The notes: generated from the letters alone by a model not told the origin. Shown: positions 36,190 through 45,615, numbered from the stretch's first letter. The stretch is DNA of 64,000 nt from Aliiroseovarius salicola (GCF_027891095.1 NZ_JAQIIO010000002.1:434001-498000); one strand, 5' to 3'. Program-made: numbers and translations.

Positions 36190-37554
36190 TCAGTGGATGC
36201 GCACGCCTTGTCGCCTCAGTTCGGTTTGCACTGCGGATATGTCCACGCTATGCGGGCTTGCTCCTGCCTTGATCGAAAGTGCCGCTGCAACACCTGCACC
36301 CTGACCAGCCACCGCACAACAGGCCATGTTTCGTGTCCCTGCATGGGCCACCTTGTCCCCCCCAATGGCGCGGCCCGTGACCAGCAGGTTCTCAACGCCT
36401 TTCGGCAACATCGCCCTGTAAGGTACCTGCATGTACCGCCCGGTGGTCGGCAGGATCAGGATGCCGTAACCATCAATAAACTCAGGATAGATACCGATAG
36501 TGTCCTCAAACCTTCCCTGATGGCGCATGTCATCTTCGGTCAGGTTGTAAGCCGCGTCGATTTTGCGCGTATCCCGAATGCCGATGGTCATGCCGAAGTT
36601 GCGCAGCCGCGCGCCGTCACAGCCCGGTGTGTAACGGCGCAGTGCATCAATGGCCATCATTGCTTGCTTACGTCCCTCAATCTCGCCTTTGGTCATGCTG
36701 TCGGGGTCGATCCCGTCGATCCCTGCCAAATGTACAAGGTTCATATAGGTCATCTCGCCACTGTCATGCACCGCGCCCCATGTGCCGCCTATGGTGTTGA
36801 GATGCGCGGGCATATGGCCGTCACGAATGGCCTGCGCAAAGGGTTTGGCCAGAAACGGAGAGAACATCTCGTCCTCTTTCCCGTCAGTCTCAACCTCCCA
36901 TTCGCCGGTTGACCAATTGGCATAGGTCTGCGGGTCGGCCTTTACGCCCTCCATGAATTTTTTCTTGTCGACGCCTGCGATGTGGAACATGACCGATGCC
37001 GCCTGCATCTCTTCCACGGGCGTTTTTAGTGTCGGCGCCCCCATCATCTGCGCAATATCTGCGTCCCCCGTGGCATCAATCACACGCGCGGCCAGAATAG
37101 CCTCACGGCCGGCTTTGCTTTCAACAATCACTCCGGTGATTTTGTTGCCCTCGCGAATGGGGGCAACAAACTGACGGTGCAGCATCGGATGAATGCCCGC
37201 TTCCTCCACCAAGGCGTCAGCGGTGAGTTTGAATCCTTCGCTGTCGAGCTCATACGAAAGGGATTGGCTTTCGGGCATCGCGGCGCCCATGGTCTTGGCG
37301 CGCTCCTCGAACTCCCAACCAATACCACCTGCTTCCACAGTTTTTTCATGGCGATACCAGGCAAAGCCTTCCACGCCGACCGTGGTGATATTGCCGCCGA
37401 AACAGCCGAACCGATCCAGTAGGGTCACTTCGACGCCTGCACGGGCCGCTGCCAGTGCCGCCGCCAGCCCTCCGGGGCCGGAACCCACCACCAACAGCTC
37501 GGTTTTGTGGATCACGGGGATTTCGCGGGCGGGTTCAAGAATGGTTTGGGTCAT
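36190..37554 (-). CDS. FAD-dependent oxidoreductase (FAD_oxidored family)
   Basis: The 454-residue enzyme has an N-terminal FAD-binding motif VVGSGPGGLAAALAAARAG (residues 22-40) followed by DRFGCFGGNITTVG, typical of the FAD_oxidored family related to thiazole-synthesis and fumarate-reductase-like flavoproteins. RVIDATGDADIAQ and a C-terminal GRAIGGDKVAHAGTRNMACC complete the flavin site. The substrate is unknown. The true start is ATG 37552-37554: the frame stays open for another 1.1 kb upstream, antisense to proS, but that part is not coding. Confidence 0.88.
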   Translation of the reverse strand: MTQTILEPAREIPVIHKTELLVVGSGPGGLAAALAAARAGVEVTLLDRFGCFGGNITTVGVEGFAWYRHEKTVEAGGIGWEFEERAKTMGAAMPESQSLSYELDSEGFKLTADALVEEAGIHPMLHRQFVAPIREGNKITGVIVESKAGREAILAARVIDATGDADIAQMMGAPTLKTPVEEMQAASVMFHIAGVDKKKFMEGVKADPQTYANWSTGEWEVETDGKEDEMFSPFLAKPFAQAIRDGHMPAHLNTIGGTWGAVHDSGEMTYMNLVHLAGIDGIDPDSMTKGEIEGRKQAMMAIDALRRYTPGCDGARLRNFGMTIGIRDTRKIDAAYNLTEDDMRHQGRFEDTIGIYPEFIDGYGILILPTTGRYMQVPYRAMLPKGVENLLVTGRAIGGDKVAHAGTRNMACCAVAGQGAGVAAALSIKAGASPHSVDISAVQTELRRQGVRIH

Positions 37555-37746
37555 GTGTCCTCCGGGTCGTCGGACCCATGGTGATGGTGGTGACTGATAT
37601 CGCAAACACAGTGGCGACAAAAGATAGGTCGGAAACGGGCAATCCTGCAATGTTAACGATCCACAGGCCCCGCCAGATTGCGCCCCATTGCTCTTGCTCG
37701 CCTGATCGCGTAGACCGCTTTGGAACATGGAATTTATGAGGACAAC

Positions 37747-39099
37747 ATGCGTCTTTCCCGCTATTTCCTGCCGGTCCTGAAAGAGACCCCCGCAGACGCC
37801 CAGATCGTCTCGCACCGCTACATGCTGCGCGCTGGTATGATCAAGCAACAAGCCGCCGGGATCTACACCTGGCTGCCGCTGGGCTTCAAGGTGCTGCGCA
37901 AGATTGAAAACATCGTGCATGAAGAGCAGATCCGCGCCGGTCACATCCCGATGCAGATGGCCACGATCCAGCCAGCTGACCTGTGGCGCGAAAGTGGGCG
38001 CTATGAGGATTACGGTGAAGAGATGCTGCGTATTGAGGACCGTCATGGCCGTGATATGCTTTATGGTCCCACCAACGAAGAGGTCATCACCGATGTCTTC
38101 CGCAGCCATGTGAACAGCTACAAAGACTTGCCGCTGACACTGTACCAGATCCAGTGGAAATTCCGCGACGAGATTCGCCCCCGTTTTGGCGTGATGCGTG
38201 GCCGCGAATTCTATATGAAAGACGGCTACAATTTTGACCTCACCAAAGAGGACGCGCTGCACGCTTATAACCGGCATCTGGTGAGTTACCTGCGGACTTA
38301 TGAGCGCATGGGCCTGCAGGCCATTCCGATGCGTGCCGATGGTGGCCCGATCGGTGGGGATTATACGCACGAGTTCCTCGTTCTGGCCGATACTGGCGAA
38401 AGCGAAGTCTTCTATGACAGCGCCGTGACCGATCTGACCTTCGGGGACCGCGAAATCGACTATGACGACGTCGCGCAATGCCAAGGTGTCCTGGAAGAGT
38501 TTACTTCGAAATACGCCCGCACCGATGAGACCCACGATGAGGCTAAGTTCAACGAGGTTCCGGAAGAGCGCCGCTGCGTGGCGCGCGGGATCGAAGTGGG
38601 GCAGATCTTCTATTTCGGCACCAAATATTCCGAAGCGATGAACGCCAGCGTGATCAACAACGAGCAAAAGCAGATCCCGGTGCATATGGGATCTCATGGC
38701 ATTGGCGTGTCCCGCCTTTTGGGGGCCATCATCGAAGCGTCACATGACGACAAGGGCATCATCTGGCCCGAGGGCGTGACCCCGTTCCATGTGGGTATCG
38801 TGAACCTGAAACAGGGGGACGATGAAGCTGACGCCGCTTGTGAGGCGCTTTACAAAAAGCTGACCAAGTCCGGGCTTGAGCCCCTTTACGATGACCGCAA
38901 GGAACGTGCAGGCGGCAAGTTCGCCACGATGGATCTGATCGGTCTTCCCTGGCGCATCACCGTGGGGCCGCGCGGCCTGAAAAACGGTGTGGTTGAGGTC
39001 ACGTCACGCCGCACCGGTGAAAGCGAAGAAATGGCACCGGAAGCAGCGGTGGCCAAAATTGTTGAGATCTACGCAAATCACCTCGTACGCGGACTGTAA
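37747..39099 (+). CDS. proS: prolyl-tRNA synthetase
   Basis: The 450-residue class II synthetase charges tRNA-Pro. [15 protein letters not shown] is the usual alphaproteobacterial start, and motif 2 appears as [18 protein letters not shown] with a preceding TNEEVIT block. The C-terminal anticodon-binding domain is present (about residues 340-450); the editing domain of long bacterial ProS is absent, which is normal for alphaproteobacteria. GAGGACAAC precedes the ATG at 37747. A strong terminator follows. Confidence 0.95.
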   Translation: MRLSRYFLPVLKETPADAQIVSHRYMLRAGMIKQQAAGIYTWLPLGFKVLRKIENIVHEEQIRAGHIPMQMATIQPADLWRESGRYEDYGEEMLRIEDRHGRDMLYGPTNEEVITDVFRSHVNSYKDLPLTLYQIQWKFRDEIRPRFGVMRGREFYMKDGYNFDLTKEDALHAYNRHLVSYLRTYERMGLQAIPMRADGGPIGGDYTHEFLVLADTGESEVFYDSAVTDLTFGDREIDYDDVAQCQGVLEEFTSKYARTDETHDEAKFNEVPEERRCVARGIEVGQIFYFGTKYSEAMNASVINNEQKQIPVHMGSHGIGVSRLLGAIIEASHDDKGIIWPEGVTPFHVGIVNLKQGDDEADAACEALYKKLTKSGLEPLYDDRKERAGGKFATMDLIGLPWRITVGPRGLKNGVVEVTSRRTGESEEMAPEAAVAKIVEIYANHLVRGL

Positions 39100-39120
39100 T
39101 CTCGTTCGAATGAACCTGGG

Positions 39121-39147
39121 AAAAGGGGGCTGTCGGCCCCCTTTTTT
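39121..39147 (+). terminator. rho-independent terminator of proS
   Basis: GGGGGC (39125-39130) pairs with GCCCCC (39136-39141) around TGTCG, preceded by four A and followed by six T. Confidence 0.92.
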
Positions 39148-39240
39148 GATGCGCGGAGCTTTGCAGATAGGCCCGCTTTCCCTTGACCCAAACCCCAATC
39201 GGCCGTCATCCTGACGATAACGAGCAGAAAGGGCAGGGCC

Positions 39241-39726
39241 ATGATCCGTGCATTGACAATGGTAGCTGGGCTGACCGGGGCGGTTGGCATGTCGCAATTT
39301 CCCGAATTTTCCCAACAATATCTGCAGCGATTATCGGGTGCGCGCGCCGAACTCATGGTGATAGCCAAAGGGTTCGACTTCACTGCACAGACAGCTGGAT
39401 ACACGCGCGATGAAGCGCTTGCGGCGATGGGTGGGTCCGAGTTCCAGAACGGTTTGCGCGACCAGATGGCGGGAAATCTCACCCGATATGACCGCTTGGA
39501 CGCGGCTTATGCCTCTCTCAAACAAAGTGATCCACTGATGCGACTGACCAAGCTTTGGCATTTTCGCGATACCGACCTGGTGCAGGACACATGGGAAGAG
39601 TTCCGCCCCGCGCTGCCCGTCACCGCAGATGGGCTGATTTGCGCTGCAATCGGATTCGTTGGCGGCTGGTCGCTGGTTTCATTTTTGCTGGGGCTGATCC
39701 TGATGCCGTTTCGCCGTTTTGCGTAA
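39241..39726 (+). CDS. DUF2937 family membrane protein
   Basis: The 161-residue protein starts with MIRALTMVAGLTGAVGMSQFPEFSQQYLQRL, an N-terminal hydrophobic segment followed by the conserved FPEFSQQY region of DUF2937. A central helical part contains RYDRLDAAYASL, and the C-terminus has one transmembrane helix (GWSLVSFLLGLILMPFRRF). The large middle part should therefore face the periplasm. Function is unknown. It is followed by a long inverted-repeat element before the convergent purK. Confidence 0.8.
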   Translation: MIRALTMVAGLTGAVGMSQFPEFSQQYLQRLSGARAELMVIAKGFDFTAQTAGYTRDEALAAMGGSEFQNGLRDQMAGNLTRYDRLDAAYASLKQSDPLMRLTKLWHFRDTDLVQDTWEEFRPALPVTADGLICAAIGFVGGWSLVSFLLGLILMPFRRFA

Positions 39727-39736
39727 GGTGGAAATT

Positions 39737-39850
39737 AGGGGCGCTGCCCCTCGGCTCTTCGAGCCTCACCCCGGGATATTTTCAAGTCAGAAGAAGACAG
39801 TGTGCGCTTTTCTTCTGACTTGAAAATATCCCCGCCGGAGGCAAGAAAAA
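39737..39850. repeat. two dispersed elements facing each other, with a perfect 21-bp inverted repeat
   Basis: The left half, read on the minus strand, is the AGGGGCAGCGCCCCT-type element. It runs into an arm at 39775-39795, which is perfectly complementary to 39810-39830 across a 14-base loop. The right half continues with CCCCGCCGGAGGCAAGAAAA. The structure lies between the convergent DUF2937 gene and purK and could end transcription from both sides. Confidence 0.8.
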
Positions 39851-39918
39851 TACCGAGCGCAGCTAGGCCACTGCCAGCGGCCTGATGCGTGAGCGGAAGG
39901 CCCCTTGTTTCTTTTGGA

Positions 39919-40995
39919 TTATTTGGTGGCGGGTGTGATCCGGTTCACATGGCCCATCTTGCGGCCCGGTTTCACATCGGCCTTGCCATAAAGGTGGAGG
40001 GTTGCTCCCGGTTCACGGGCAATCTCCGGCACGCGATCCATGTCGTCGCCAATGAGGTTTTCCATCACCACGTCTGCATAGCGCGATCCGTCGCCGAGCG
40101 GCCAACCTGACACGGCCCGGATGTGTTGCTCAAACTGGTCGATGGAGCAACCCTGCTGGGTCCAGTGGCCTGAGTTATGAACGCGCGGAGCGATCTCGTT
40201 CACGATGAGACCTTTGGGCGTGACAAACAATTCCACTCCCATCACGCCAACATAGTCGAGCGCATTCAAGATACGGCCCGCAAGAAGGATAGCATCGGTG
40301 CGCTGGGCGCCGGTCAGGCGGGCAGGAACGGTGGTTGTGTCGAGGATCCCGTCTTTATGCACATTTTCACCGGGGTCGAAGCAGGCGACTTCTCCGGTCA
40401 CGCCACGCGCGGCGATCACGCTGACTTCATGGCTGAAATCGACAAACCCTTCGAGCACAGATGGTGCGCCCTGCATGTCAGCAAATGCGGTGTCAGCATC
40501 TTCTGAAGATTTTAACCGAGCCTGACCTTTGCCGTCGTAACCAAACCGGCGGGTTTTCAGGATCGAGGGGGCGCCGATGGAGGCGACCGCTGCGACCATA
40601 TCCTCGACGCTCTCCACGTTGGCGTAGGGGGCGGTGGTCAGGCCGAGGTTGGACAGGAAGTCTTTTTCGATGAGGCGGTCTTGGCTTACGCGTAAGGCTT
40701 CGCGGCCTGGGCGGATCGGCGCGAGGGCTTCCAGCGCGTCGAGCGCTTCGGTTGGGATGTTTTCAAACTCATAGGTGATCACATTGACCGATTTGGCGAA
40801 AGCTTCCAGAGCTGTCACATCGTCGTAGCCAGCTGTGGTCACCTGATCCGCGACGTGCCCTGCGGGCGGGTTTGCACCGGGCTCAAAGATATGGGTTTTG
40901 AATCCCAATCGGCTGGCCGCGACCGAGAGCATCCGCCCCAGTTGTCCGCCGCCAAGTATGCCGATGGTTGCGCCAGTGGCTAGCATCTCACTCAT
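39919..40995 (-). CDS. purK: 5-(carboxyamino)imidazole ribonucleotide synthase
   Basis: The 358-residue ATP-grasp enzyme converts AIR, ATP and bicarbonate to N5-CAIR in purine synthesis. [22 protein letters not shown] is its N-terminal signature; [14 protein letters not shown] binds ATP, and [17 protein letters not shown] is the C-terminal active-site block. The start at 40995 overlaps purE by 8 bp; ATG at 40986 is an alternative without overlap. It is translated with purE, whose product takes the next step. Confidence 0.95.
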   Translation of the reverse strand: MSEMLATGATIGILGGGQLGRMLSVAASRLGFKTHIFEPGANPPAGHVADQVTTAGYDDVTALEAFAKSVNVITYEFENIPTEALDALEALAPIRPGREALRVSQDRLIEKDFLSNLGLTTAPYANVESVEDMVAAVASIGAPSILKTRRFGYDGKGQARLKSSEDADTAFADMQGAPSVLEGFVDFSHEVSVIAARGVTGEVACFDPGENVHKDGILDTTTVPARLTGAQRTDAILLAGRILNALDYVGVMGVELFVTPKGLIVNEIAPRVHNSGHWTQQGCSIDQFEQHIRAVSGWPLGDGSRYADVVMENLIGDDMDRVPEIAREPGATLHLYGKADVKPGRKMGHVNRITPATK

Positions 40996-41476
40996 CAACC
41001 GGCACCTCCGGGATCGAAGCCGCCAGCGCCTCGCGCCAGGCGTCCAGGCGTTCAGCTAGATCTGTATCAGAGGTGGCGAGGATGCCAGCGGCCATCAGGC
41101 CGGCATTGGCGGCACCCGCCGCGCCGATCGCCATGGTGGCGACCGGGAAGCCTTTTGGCATTTGCACAATTGAATAAAGGCTGTCGACACCAGAGAGCGC
41201 ACGGGTCTGCACTGGGACACCGACCACCGGAACACGGGTTTTTGAGGCCATCATGCCGGGCAAGTGAGCGGCGCCGCCTGCGCCCGCAATGATCACATGC
41301 AGACCGCGGTCAGCTGCGGTCTTGCCATATTCCCACAAACGATCCGGGGTGCGGTGGGCCGAGACGATCCGAGTTTCATAGGGCACGCCCAATTCGTCCA
41401 GCACATTTGCGGCTTCTTTCATGGTGGGCCAGTCCGACTGGCTGCCCATGATGATCCCGACCTTCACATCGCTCAT
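40988..41476 (-). CDS. purE: N5-carboxyaminoimidazole ribonucleotide mutase
   Basis: The 162-residue mutase moves the carboxyl group of N5-CAIR to carbon 4. [19 protein letters not shown] is the substrate-phosphate block, [10 protein letters not shown] contains the catalytic His, and [15 protein letters not shown] and [22 protein letters not shown] complete the active site. It is the first gene of a purE-purK pair. Confidence 0.96.
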   Translation of the reverse strand: MSDVKVGIIMGSQSDWPTMKEAANVLDELGVPYETRIVSAHRTPDRLWEYGKTAADRGLHVIIAGAGGAAHLPGMMASKTRVPVVGVPVQTRALSGVDSLYSIVQMPKGFPVATMAIGAAGAANAGLMAAGILATSDTDLAERLDAWREALAASIPEVPVDE

Positions 41477-41581
41477 GTATTTCCCCCAAGTATCCTGCAG
41501 GTGTCATGCGAATAAAACTTGGCCTTCCTTATAGGCACCGCGCGATTTGATGCAATCGGGCAATGCTTCAGGTGCGCAAAT

Positions 41582-41800
41582 TCAGGCAATAATATCGGGT
41601 GTTATCATGTCCTCGATCCGCGCAATCCTGTCTTTCAGCGCCAATTTCTGCTTTTTCAACCGTCTCAGGCGCAGTTGATCGGCCCGCCCGCTTTCTTCAA
41701 GCGCGTGGATGGCTTCGTCGAGGTCTCGGTGTTCTGCTTTGAAAACCTCCAGCTCCACACGAAGCACGTCGTTGGTTTTCATTTCTTTGGCGTTGCTCAT
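41582..41800 (-). CDS. YdcH-like DUF465 family protein (second copy)
   Basis: The 72-residue protein is fully helical and charged, with the DUF465 pattern FKAEHRDLDEAIHALEE and RLRRLKKQKLALKDRIARIED. The C-terminus ends ITPDIIA. These small coiled-coil proteins are common in alphaproteobacteria and of unknown function. It is a single gene, upstream of purE in the same direction but separated by 105 bp. It differs clearly from the DUF465 protein at 12030-12266. Confidence 0.8.
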   Translation of the reverse strand: MSNAKEMKTNDVLRVELEVFKAEHRDLDEAIHALEESGRADQLRLRRLKKQKLALKDRIARIEDMITPDIIA

Positions 41801-41874
41801 GGTCGGCGAGTCGTTTCCCCAGTGATGTGAAGAGTTTATCTCGCAAAGGTGTTAACGCCAAGAAAAAGCCACCC

Positions 41875-41903
41875 CTTGCACCGACCTTCTTCGCGCCCCA
41901 TAT
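41875..41903 (+). promoter_or_regulatory. RpoH (sigma-32) type promoter of hsp20
   Basis: CTTGCAC (41875-41881), a 14-bp spacer, then CCCCATAT (41896-41903) match the sigma-32 consensus CTTGAAA-N11-16-CCCCATNT closely. The downstream hsp20 start lies 72 bp away, giving a leader of about 65 bases. Confidence 0.75.
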
Positions 41904-41974
41904 TCCAATCAGGGGTCGCCTTCATGGGGCCTTGAAAGATCCGTGTCGCTTTGCCAACAAAAAGGACCCGACAG

Positions 41975-42385
41975 ATGACCAAAATGACCCTGGGCGCGCA
42001 CCCGTTCCTGCTGGGCTTTGAACAGCTTGAGCGGATGGTTGAACAGGCTGCCAAGTCAAAAGATGGCTATCCCCCATTCAATATCGAACAGGTAAGCGAG
42101 CGTGCGTATCGCATTACGCTGGCGGTGGCCGGGTTTGCCGACAACGATCTGTCGATCACCGTGGAAAATGCCAAGCTGGTGGTGCGAGGGGCACAGGAAG
42201 ACACCAGCGAAGAACGTGTGTTTTTGCATCGTGGGATCGCCGGGCGCCAATTCCAGAAAAGTTTTGTATTGGCTGACGGCGTCGAAGTGGTTGGGGCCAC
42301 GACAGAAAATGGTTTGTTGCATGTCGATCTGGAGCGGGCTGAACCCGAACAGGTTGTGCAAACCATTCAAATAAACAAGCGCTAA
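41975..42385 (+). CDS. hsp20: small heat-shock protein, Hsp20/IbpA family
   Basis: The 136-residue protein has a short N-terminal region (GFEQLERMVEQAAKSKDGYPPFNIE), an alpha-crystallin domain with RAYRITLAVAGFADNDLSITVEN and RGIAGRQFQKSFVLADGVEV, then a short tail. It holds unfolded proteins during heat stress. The start at 41975 fits AAAGGACC upstream. A near-consensus RpoH promoter precedes it. DUF1150, the usual alphaproteobacterial partner gene, follows after 87 bp. Confidence 0.92.
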   Translation: MTKMTLGAHPFLLGFEQLERMVEQAAKSKDGYPPFNIEQVSERAYRITLAVAGFADNDLSITVENAKLVVRGAQEDTSEERVFLHRGIAGRQFQKSFVLADGVEVVGATTENGLLHVDLERAEPEQVVQTIQINKR

Positions 42386-42472
42386 GCTCTCAGTCAGATC
42401 AAACCGGCGTTACCTGACGGGCAAACCGTCTGGGCCGTGCCTATGTCTGAAAGAAGAGGAAGGAGTGGTGTC

Positions 42473-42700
42473 ATGGATATAAAATTCGACGTTCTGCCAG
42501 AAGCAGAAAATCGCATCGTTTATGTGCGGAAAGTGAACCCGGAAGATCTGCCTGCAGAGATACGGGAACAGACAGAGGGGATGGAGCGCCTGTACGCCGT
42601 TCATAACGTTGATGGCGAGCAGCTTGCGATTGTTCAGGGGCGCCGCACAGCATTTGCATTGGCGCGCCAACATGATCTAACCCCCGTGAACGTGCATTGA
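42473..42700 (+). CDS. DUF1150 family protein
   Basis: The 75-residue protein shows the DUF1150 pattern: RIVYVRKVNPEDLPAEIREQ, then RLYAVHNVDGEQLAIVQGRR and a C-terminal ALARQHDLTPVNVH. DUF1150 genes are regularly next to small heat-shock genes in alphaproteobacteria, which suggests a stress role, but no function is proven. AAGGAG is correctly spaced before the ATG at 42473. A bidirectional terminator follows. Confidence 0.88.
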   Translation: MDIKFDVLPEAENRIVYVRKVNPEDLPAEIREQTEGMERLYAVHNVDGEQLAIVQGRRTAFALARQHDLTPVNVH

Positions 42701-42744
42701 TCAGAAATGGATATCCTCTGATTGGTGAGGCATCTCCCAGAATG

Positions 42745-42775
42745 AAAAAGGCCGGAGAAACACTCCGGCCTTTTG
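42745..42775. terminator. bidirectional terminator between DUF1150 and the sulfate-activation gene
   Basis: GGCCGGAG (42750-42757) pairs with CTCCGGCC (42763-42770). Runs of A (42745-42749) and T (42771-42774) flank the stem, so it can end both the rightward DUF1150 transcript and the leftward sat-cysC transcript. Confidence 0.85.
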
Positions 42776-42799
42776 TATATTTGATAGGCAGGGCAGGGC

Positions 42800-44872
42800 T
42801 TACCCTTTGATCAATCCCATGCTTTCAAGCGTGAGCAGGACCTGGTGGGCGCAGTTGTCCACTTCCACATTCTCGGTCTCAACACTCAGTTCCGGGTTGG
42901 TCGGAACGTCATAGGGATCGGAGATCCCGGTAAATTCCTTGATCTTGCCTTCGCGGGCCAGTTTGTAGAGACCTTTGCGGTCACGGCGTTCGCATTCTTC
43001 GATCGTGGTGGCCACATGAACTTCGATAAAGGCGCCAAACTGCTCAACATCCTCACGCACGGCGCGGCGGGTGGTGGCATATGGCGCAATCGGTGCGCAG
43101 ATTGCGATGCCACCATTTTTGGTGATTTCAGAGGCCACGTAGCCGATGCGACGAATGTTCAGGTCGCGGTGCTCTTTCGAGAAACCCAGCTCGGAGCTGA
43201 GGTTCTTGCGCACAATGTCACCATCCAGGAGCGTGACCGGGCGGCCACCCATTTCCATCAGCTTGGTCAGTAGCGCGTTGGCGATGGTGGATTTACCCGA
43301 CCCCGAGAAGCCGGTGAAGAACACGGTGAAACCCTGTTGCGAACGTGGCGGATAGCGGTGACGCAGTTCCGTAACCACTTCTGGGAACGAGAACCATTCC
43401 GGGATTTCCAGACCTTCCCGCAGGCGGCGGCGCAGTTCGGTGCCCGAGATGTTCAGGATGGTTACGTCATCCTTGTCTTCGATCTCGTCAGCAGGCTCGT
43501 ACTGGGCGCGTTCCTGAACATAGACCATGTGTTTGAAATCGACCATTTCGATGCCGATTTCTTCCTGATGCGCGCGGAACAGGTCCTGTGCGTCATAAGG
43601 ACCGTAGAAATCTTCACCGGCCGAGTTCTTGCCGGGGCCAGCGTGGTCGCGGCCAACGATCATGTGGGTGCAGCCGTGGTTGCGACGGATGATCCCGTGC
43701 CAGACAGCTTCACGCGGGCCAGCCATACGCATTGCCAGGTTCAGAAGCGACATCGAGGTGGTGGCTGCCGGGTATTTGTCCAGCACGGCCTCATAGCAAC
43801 GTACGCGGGTGAAGTGGTCCACGTCACCCGGTTTGGTCATGCCGACAACCGGGTGGATCAGCAGGTTGGCCTGTACTTCGCGTGCGGCGCGGAAGGTCAG
43901 TTCCTGGTGGGCGCGGTGCAGCGGGTTGCGGGTCTGGAACGCAACGATCTTGCGCCAGCCCAGCTTGCGGAAATAGGCGCGCAGCTCGTTCGGCGTGTCG
44001 CGACGGGCGCGGAAATCATAATGAACCGGCTGCTGGATGCCCACGACGGGACCGCCGAGATAGATCTTGCCAGCTTCGTTGTGCAGGTAGTTGACGGCAG
44101 GGTGGGCGTCGTCATCAGCACCAAAAACCTTCTCGGCCTCGCGCGATTTGTTCGGCTCATATTTGTCGGTCACAGTCATCGTGGCAAGGATCACGCCTTC
44201 CTGATCGCGCAGCGCAATGTCCTGACCCAGTGTGACGGTTTCAGCGAAATCTTCCGACACATCGAGGGTGATCGGCATTGGCCACAGTGAGCCGTCGGCC
44301 AGACGCATGTTTTCAACGACGCCATTGTAATCTTCTTCGCCGAGGAACCCCTTGAGCGGGTTGAAGCCACCATTCATCAGCAACTCCAGATCGCAGATCT
44401 GGCGCGGGCTTAGGTCGTGGCTGGTCAGGTCAGCGGCTTCAACTTTCAGTTTCTGCGCACTGTCGTAGGAAACGAAAAGCTCCGGGATCGGGGCGAGATG
44501 GGTGTCCATGGGAATAGTCCTGTGTTTGAGCGGTGAAAAACCGCTGGTGGTTCCGGTAAGCTCCGCATGCAAGGCGTTGTATTCCGCCAGTTTGCGGGCA
44601 AGAAATTTATCTGTGAGCCGATGTTTCTCAGCGCCCCCGCGTGGGGTCAGCGCATAGGCAAAGCGTTGCCGCTTGTCCGGGCCATCGCGCTCGCTGATCT
44701 TGATGAGGCCGCGTTCAACCGCCATGCGCATCAGCGCATTCAGCCGCCCAAGCGAAATACCGATGGCCGCTGCGGTTTCCCGCTGTGACGCTTCGGCTGC
44801 GGCATCAAGCTGACGCAGCAGGCGGAAGAGCTGGTCTTCCTCATCCGAATTTGGCTTTGTTTCCGACGACAT
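42800..44872 (-). CDS. sat-cysC: MarR/EPS-type winged helix fused to sulfate adenylyltransferase and adenylylsulfate kinase
   Basis: The 690-residue frame has three parts. Residues 1-121 match MarR-like EPS-associated regulators: AAAIGISLGRLNALMRMAVERGLI is the helix-turn-helix, FAYALTPRGGAEKHRLTDKFL the wing and following helix. Residues 122-505 are ATP sulfurylase, starting MDTHLAPIPELF, with FQTRNPLHRAHQEL and GRDHAGPGKNS. The rest is APS kinase, with Walker A GFSGSGKST. The enzyme makes APS and then PAPS. No stop separates the parts, but ATG 44509, with AGGAC upstream, could start a separate enzyme. A 14-bp palindrome at 44892-44905 lies just before the gene. Confidence 0.9.
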   Translation of the reverse strand: MSSETKPNSDEEDQLFRLLRQLDAAAEASQRETAAAIGISLGRLNALMRMAVERGLIKISERDGPDKRQRFAYALTPRGGAEKHRLTDKFLARKLAEYNALHAELTGTTSGFSPLKHRTIPMDTHLAPIPELFVSYDSAQKLKVEAADLTSHDLSPRQICDLELLMNGGFNPLKGFLGEEDYNGVVENMRLADGSLWPMPITLDVSEDFAETVTLGQDIALRDQEGVILATMTVTDKYEPNKSREAEKVFGADDDAHPAVNYLHNEAGKIYLGGPVVGIQQPVHYDFRARRDTPNELRAYFRKLGWRKIVAFQTRNPLHRAHQELTFRAAREVQANLLIHPVVGMTKPGDVDHFTRVRCYEAVLDKYPAATTSMSLLNLAMRMAGPREAVWHGIIRRNHGCTHMIVGRDHAGPGKNSAGEDFYGPYDAQDLFRAHQEEIGIEMVDFKHMVYVQERAQYEPADEIEDKDDVTILNISGTELRRRLREGLEIPEWFSFPEVVTELRHRYPPRSQQGFTVFFTGFSGSGKSTIANALLTKLMEMGGRPVTLLDGDIVRKNLSSELGFSKEHRDLNIRRIGYVASEITKNGGIAICAPIAPYATTRRAVREDVEQFGAFIEVHVATTIEECERRDRKGLYKLAREGKIKEFTGISDPYDVPTNPELSVETENVEVDNCAHQVLLTLESMGLIKG

Positions 44873-44891
44873 TTCATGCGACTCAAAGTAT

Positions 44892-44905
44892 GTTCACGCG
44901 TGAAC
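44892..44905. promoter_or_regulatory. perfect palindrome upstream of the regulator-sat-cysC gene
   Basis: GTTCACGCGTGAAC is a perfect 14-bp palindrome 20 bp before the start codon of the fusion gene. Its place and symmetry suit a dimeric winged-helix repressor, possibly the N-terminal domain of the same gene's product. This is inference from position. Confidence 0.55.
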
Positions 44906-45114
44906 GCATCGCATAAATCTGGCGTTTGGCAAAGAAATTATTCAGCTATATTTCCAAACACGGCGAATATGGCGGGGATTGTGGGGAATGGGGAACACCA
45001 TTCCATATTTCCTGTTGATTGAGGAACGTGAAGTGATCCTACGCCGGTGAATGCCACCGAAATCGGAACAATTGGATTGGCTCGATCCAGTGCAGAGAAA
45101 GGTGTCTCGCGGGT

Positions 45115-45615
45115 TCAGAAGGTTTGTGGTGAACCTCCACGGGCAACACGCGGTTCGGACACTCCATTCCAACGAAAGAGGGTCAGATGGGTTAAGTCTG
45201 GACGTGAGCGAGACGGGGTAAGCACCCCATCTGCTCCTTCGTCACGCAACGCGTCGCTGATCCTCCACGTAGAGGGGTGGATCCCCTCAGAGTGAAGCGT
45301 TGCCCAAAAGACGTGCAGATCATCCAGAGAGATCCCGAGGGCATTGCGTATTTCCGGAAGGCGCAGATCAACGATCCGATCAGCCTCAACGTCAATTGGG
45401 AAGATCCCGCGCGGCGGATCTTCAGACCGCTGATAGGCTTTTACGGCGACACGGCACCCTTCAGGCGACCCGGAAAGATAAAGAGCCTTTTGTCCGCCAT
45501 AGTGCCAGCGTCCGTGCGGGGCTTTTGCCGGGGCAAGAAGGTTCTCTTCCTGCCCCAGAAATATTGAGCGCCAGAAACGCCCCTGTAGGCTTTTGATATG
45601 CCTCTGAAAGGTCAC
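45115..45615 (-). CDS. RES-domain family protein coupled to trxB
   Basis: The 166-residue protein has the RES-domain core [22 protein letters not shown] toxins degrade NAD+ with Arg, Tyr and Glu residues; here Arg36 and Tyr46 are in place, but the position 11 residues after the Tyr, normally Glu, is Ala57. [21 protein letters not shown] near residues 118-138 is the second conserved block. The gene overlaps trxB by 4 bp (ATGA). No antitoxin gene (Xre/DUF2384) lies on either side, so a conventional toxin role is doubtful. Confidence 0.75.
   Translation of the reverse strand: MTFQRHIKSLQGRFWRSIFLGQEENLLAPAKAPHGRWHYGGQKALYLSGSPEGCRVAVKAYQRSEDPPRGIFPIDVEADRIVDLRLPEIRNALGISLDDLHVFWATLHSEGIHPSTWRISDALRDEGADGVLTPSRSRPDLTHLTLFRWNGVSEPRVARGGSPQTF

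Noticed and set aside
37555-38697. N-terminal extension of the FAD oxidoreductase frame across proS
   Set aside because: The frame stays open by chance opposite proS; the enzyme begins at its FAD motif from ATG 37554, and the extension has no domain.
43337-44290. 317-codon open frame antisense to the ATP sulfurylase domain
   Set aside because: No start signal or domain; sense coding is certain.
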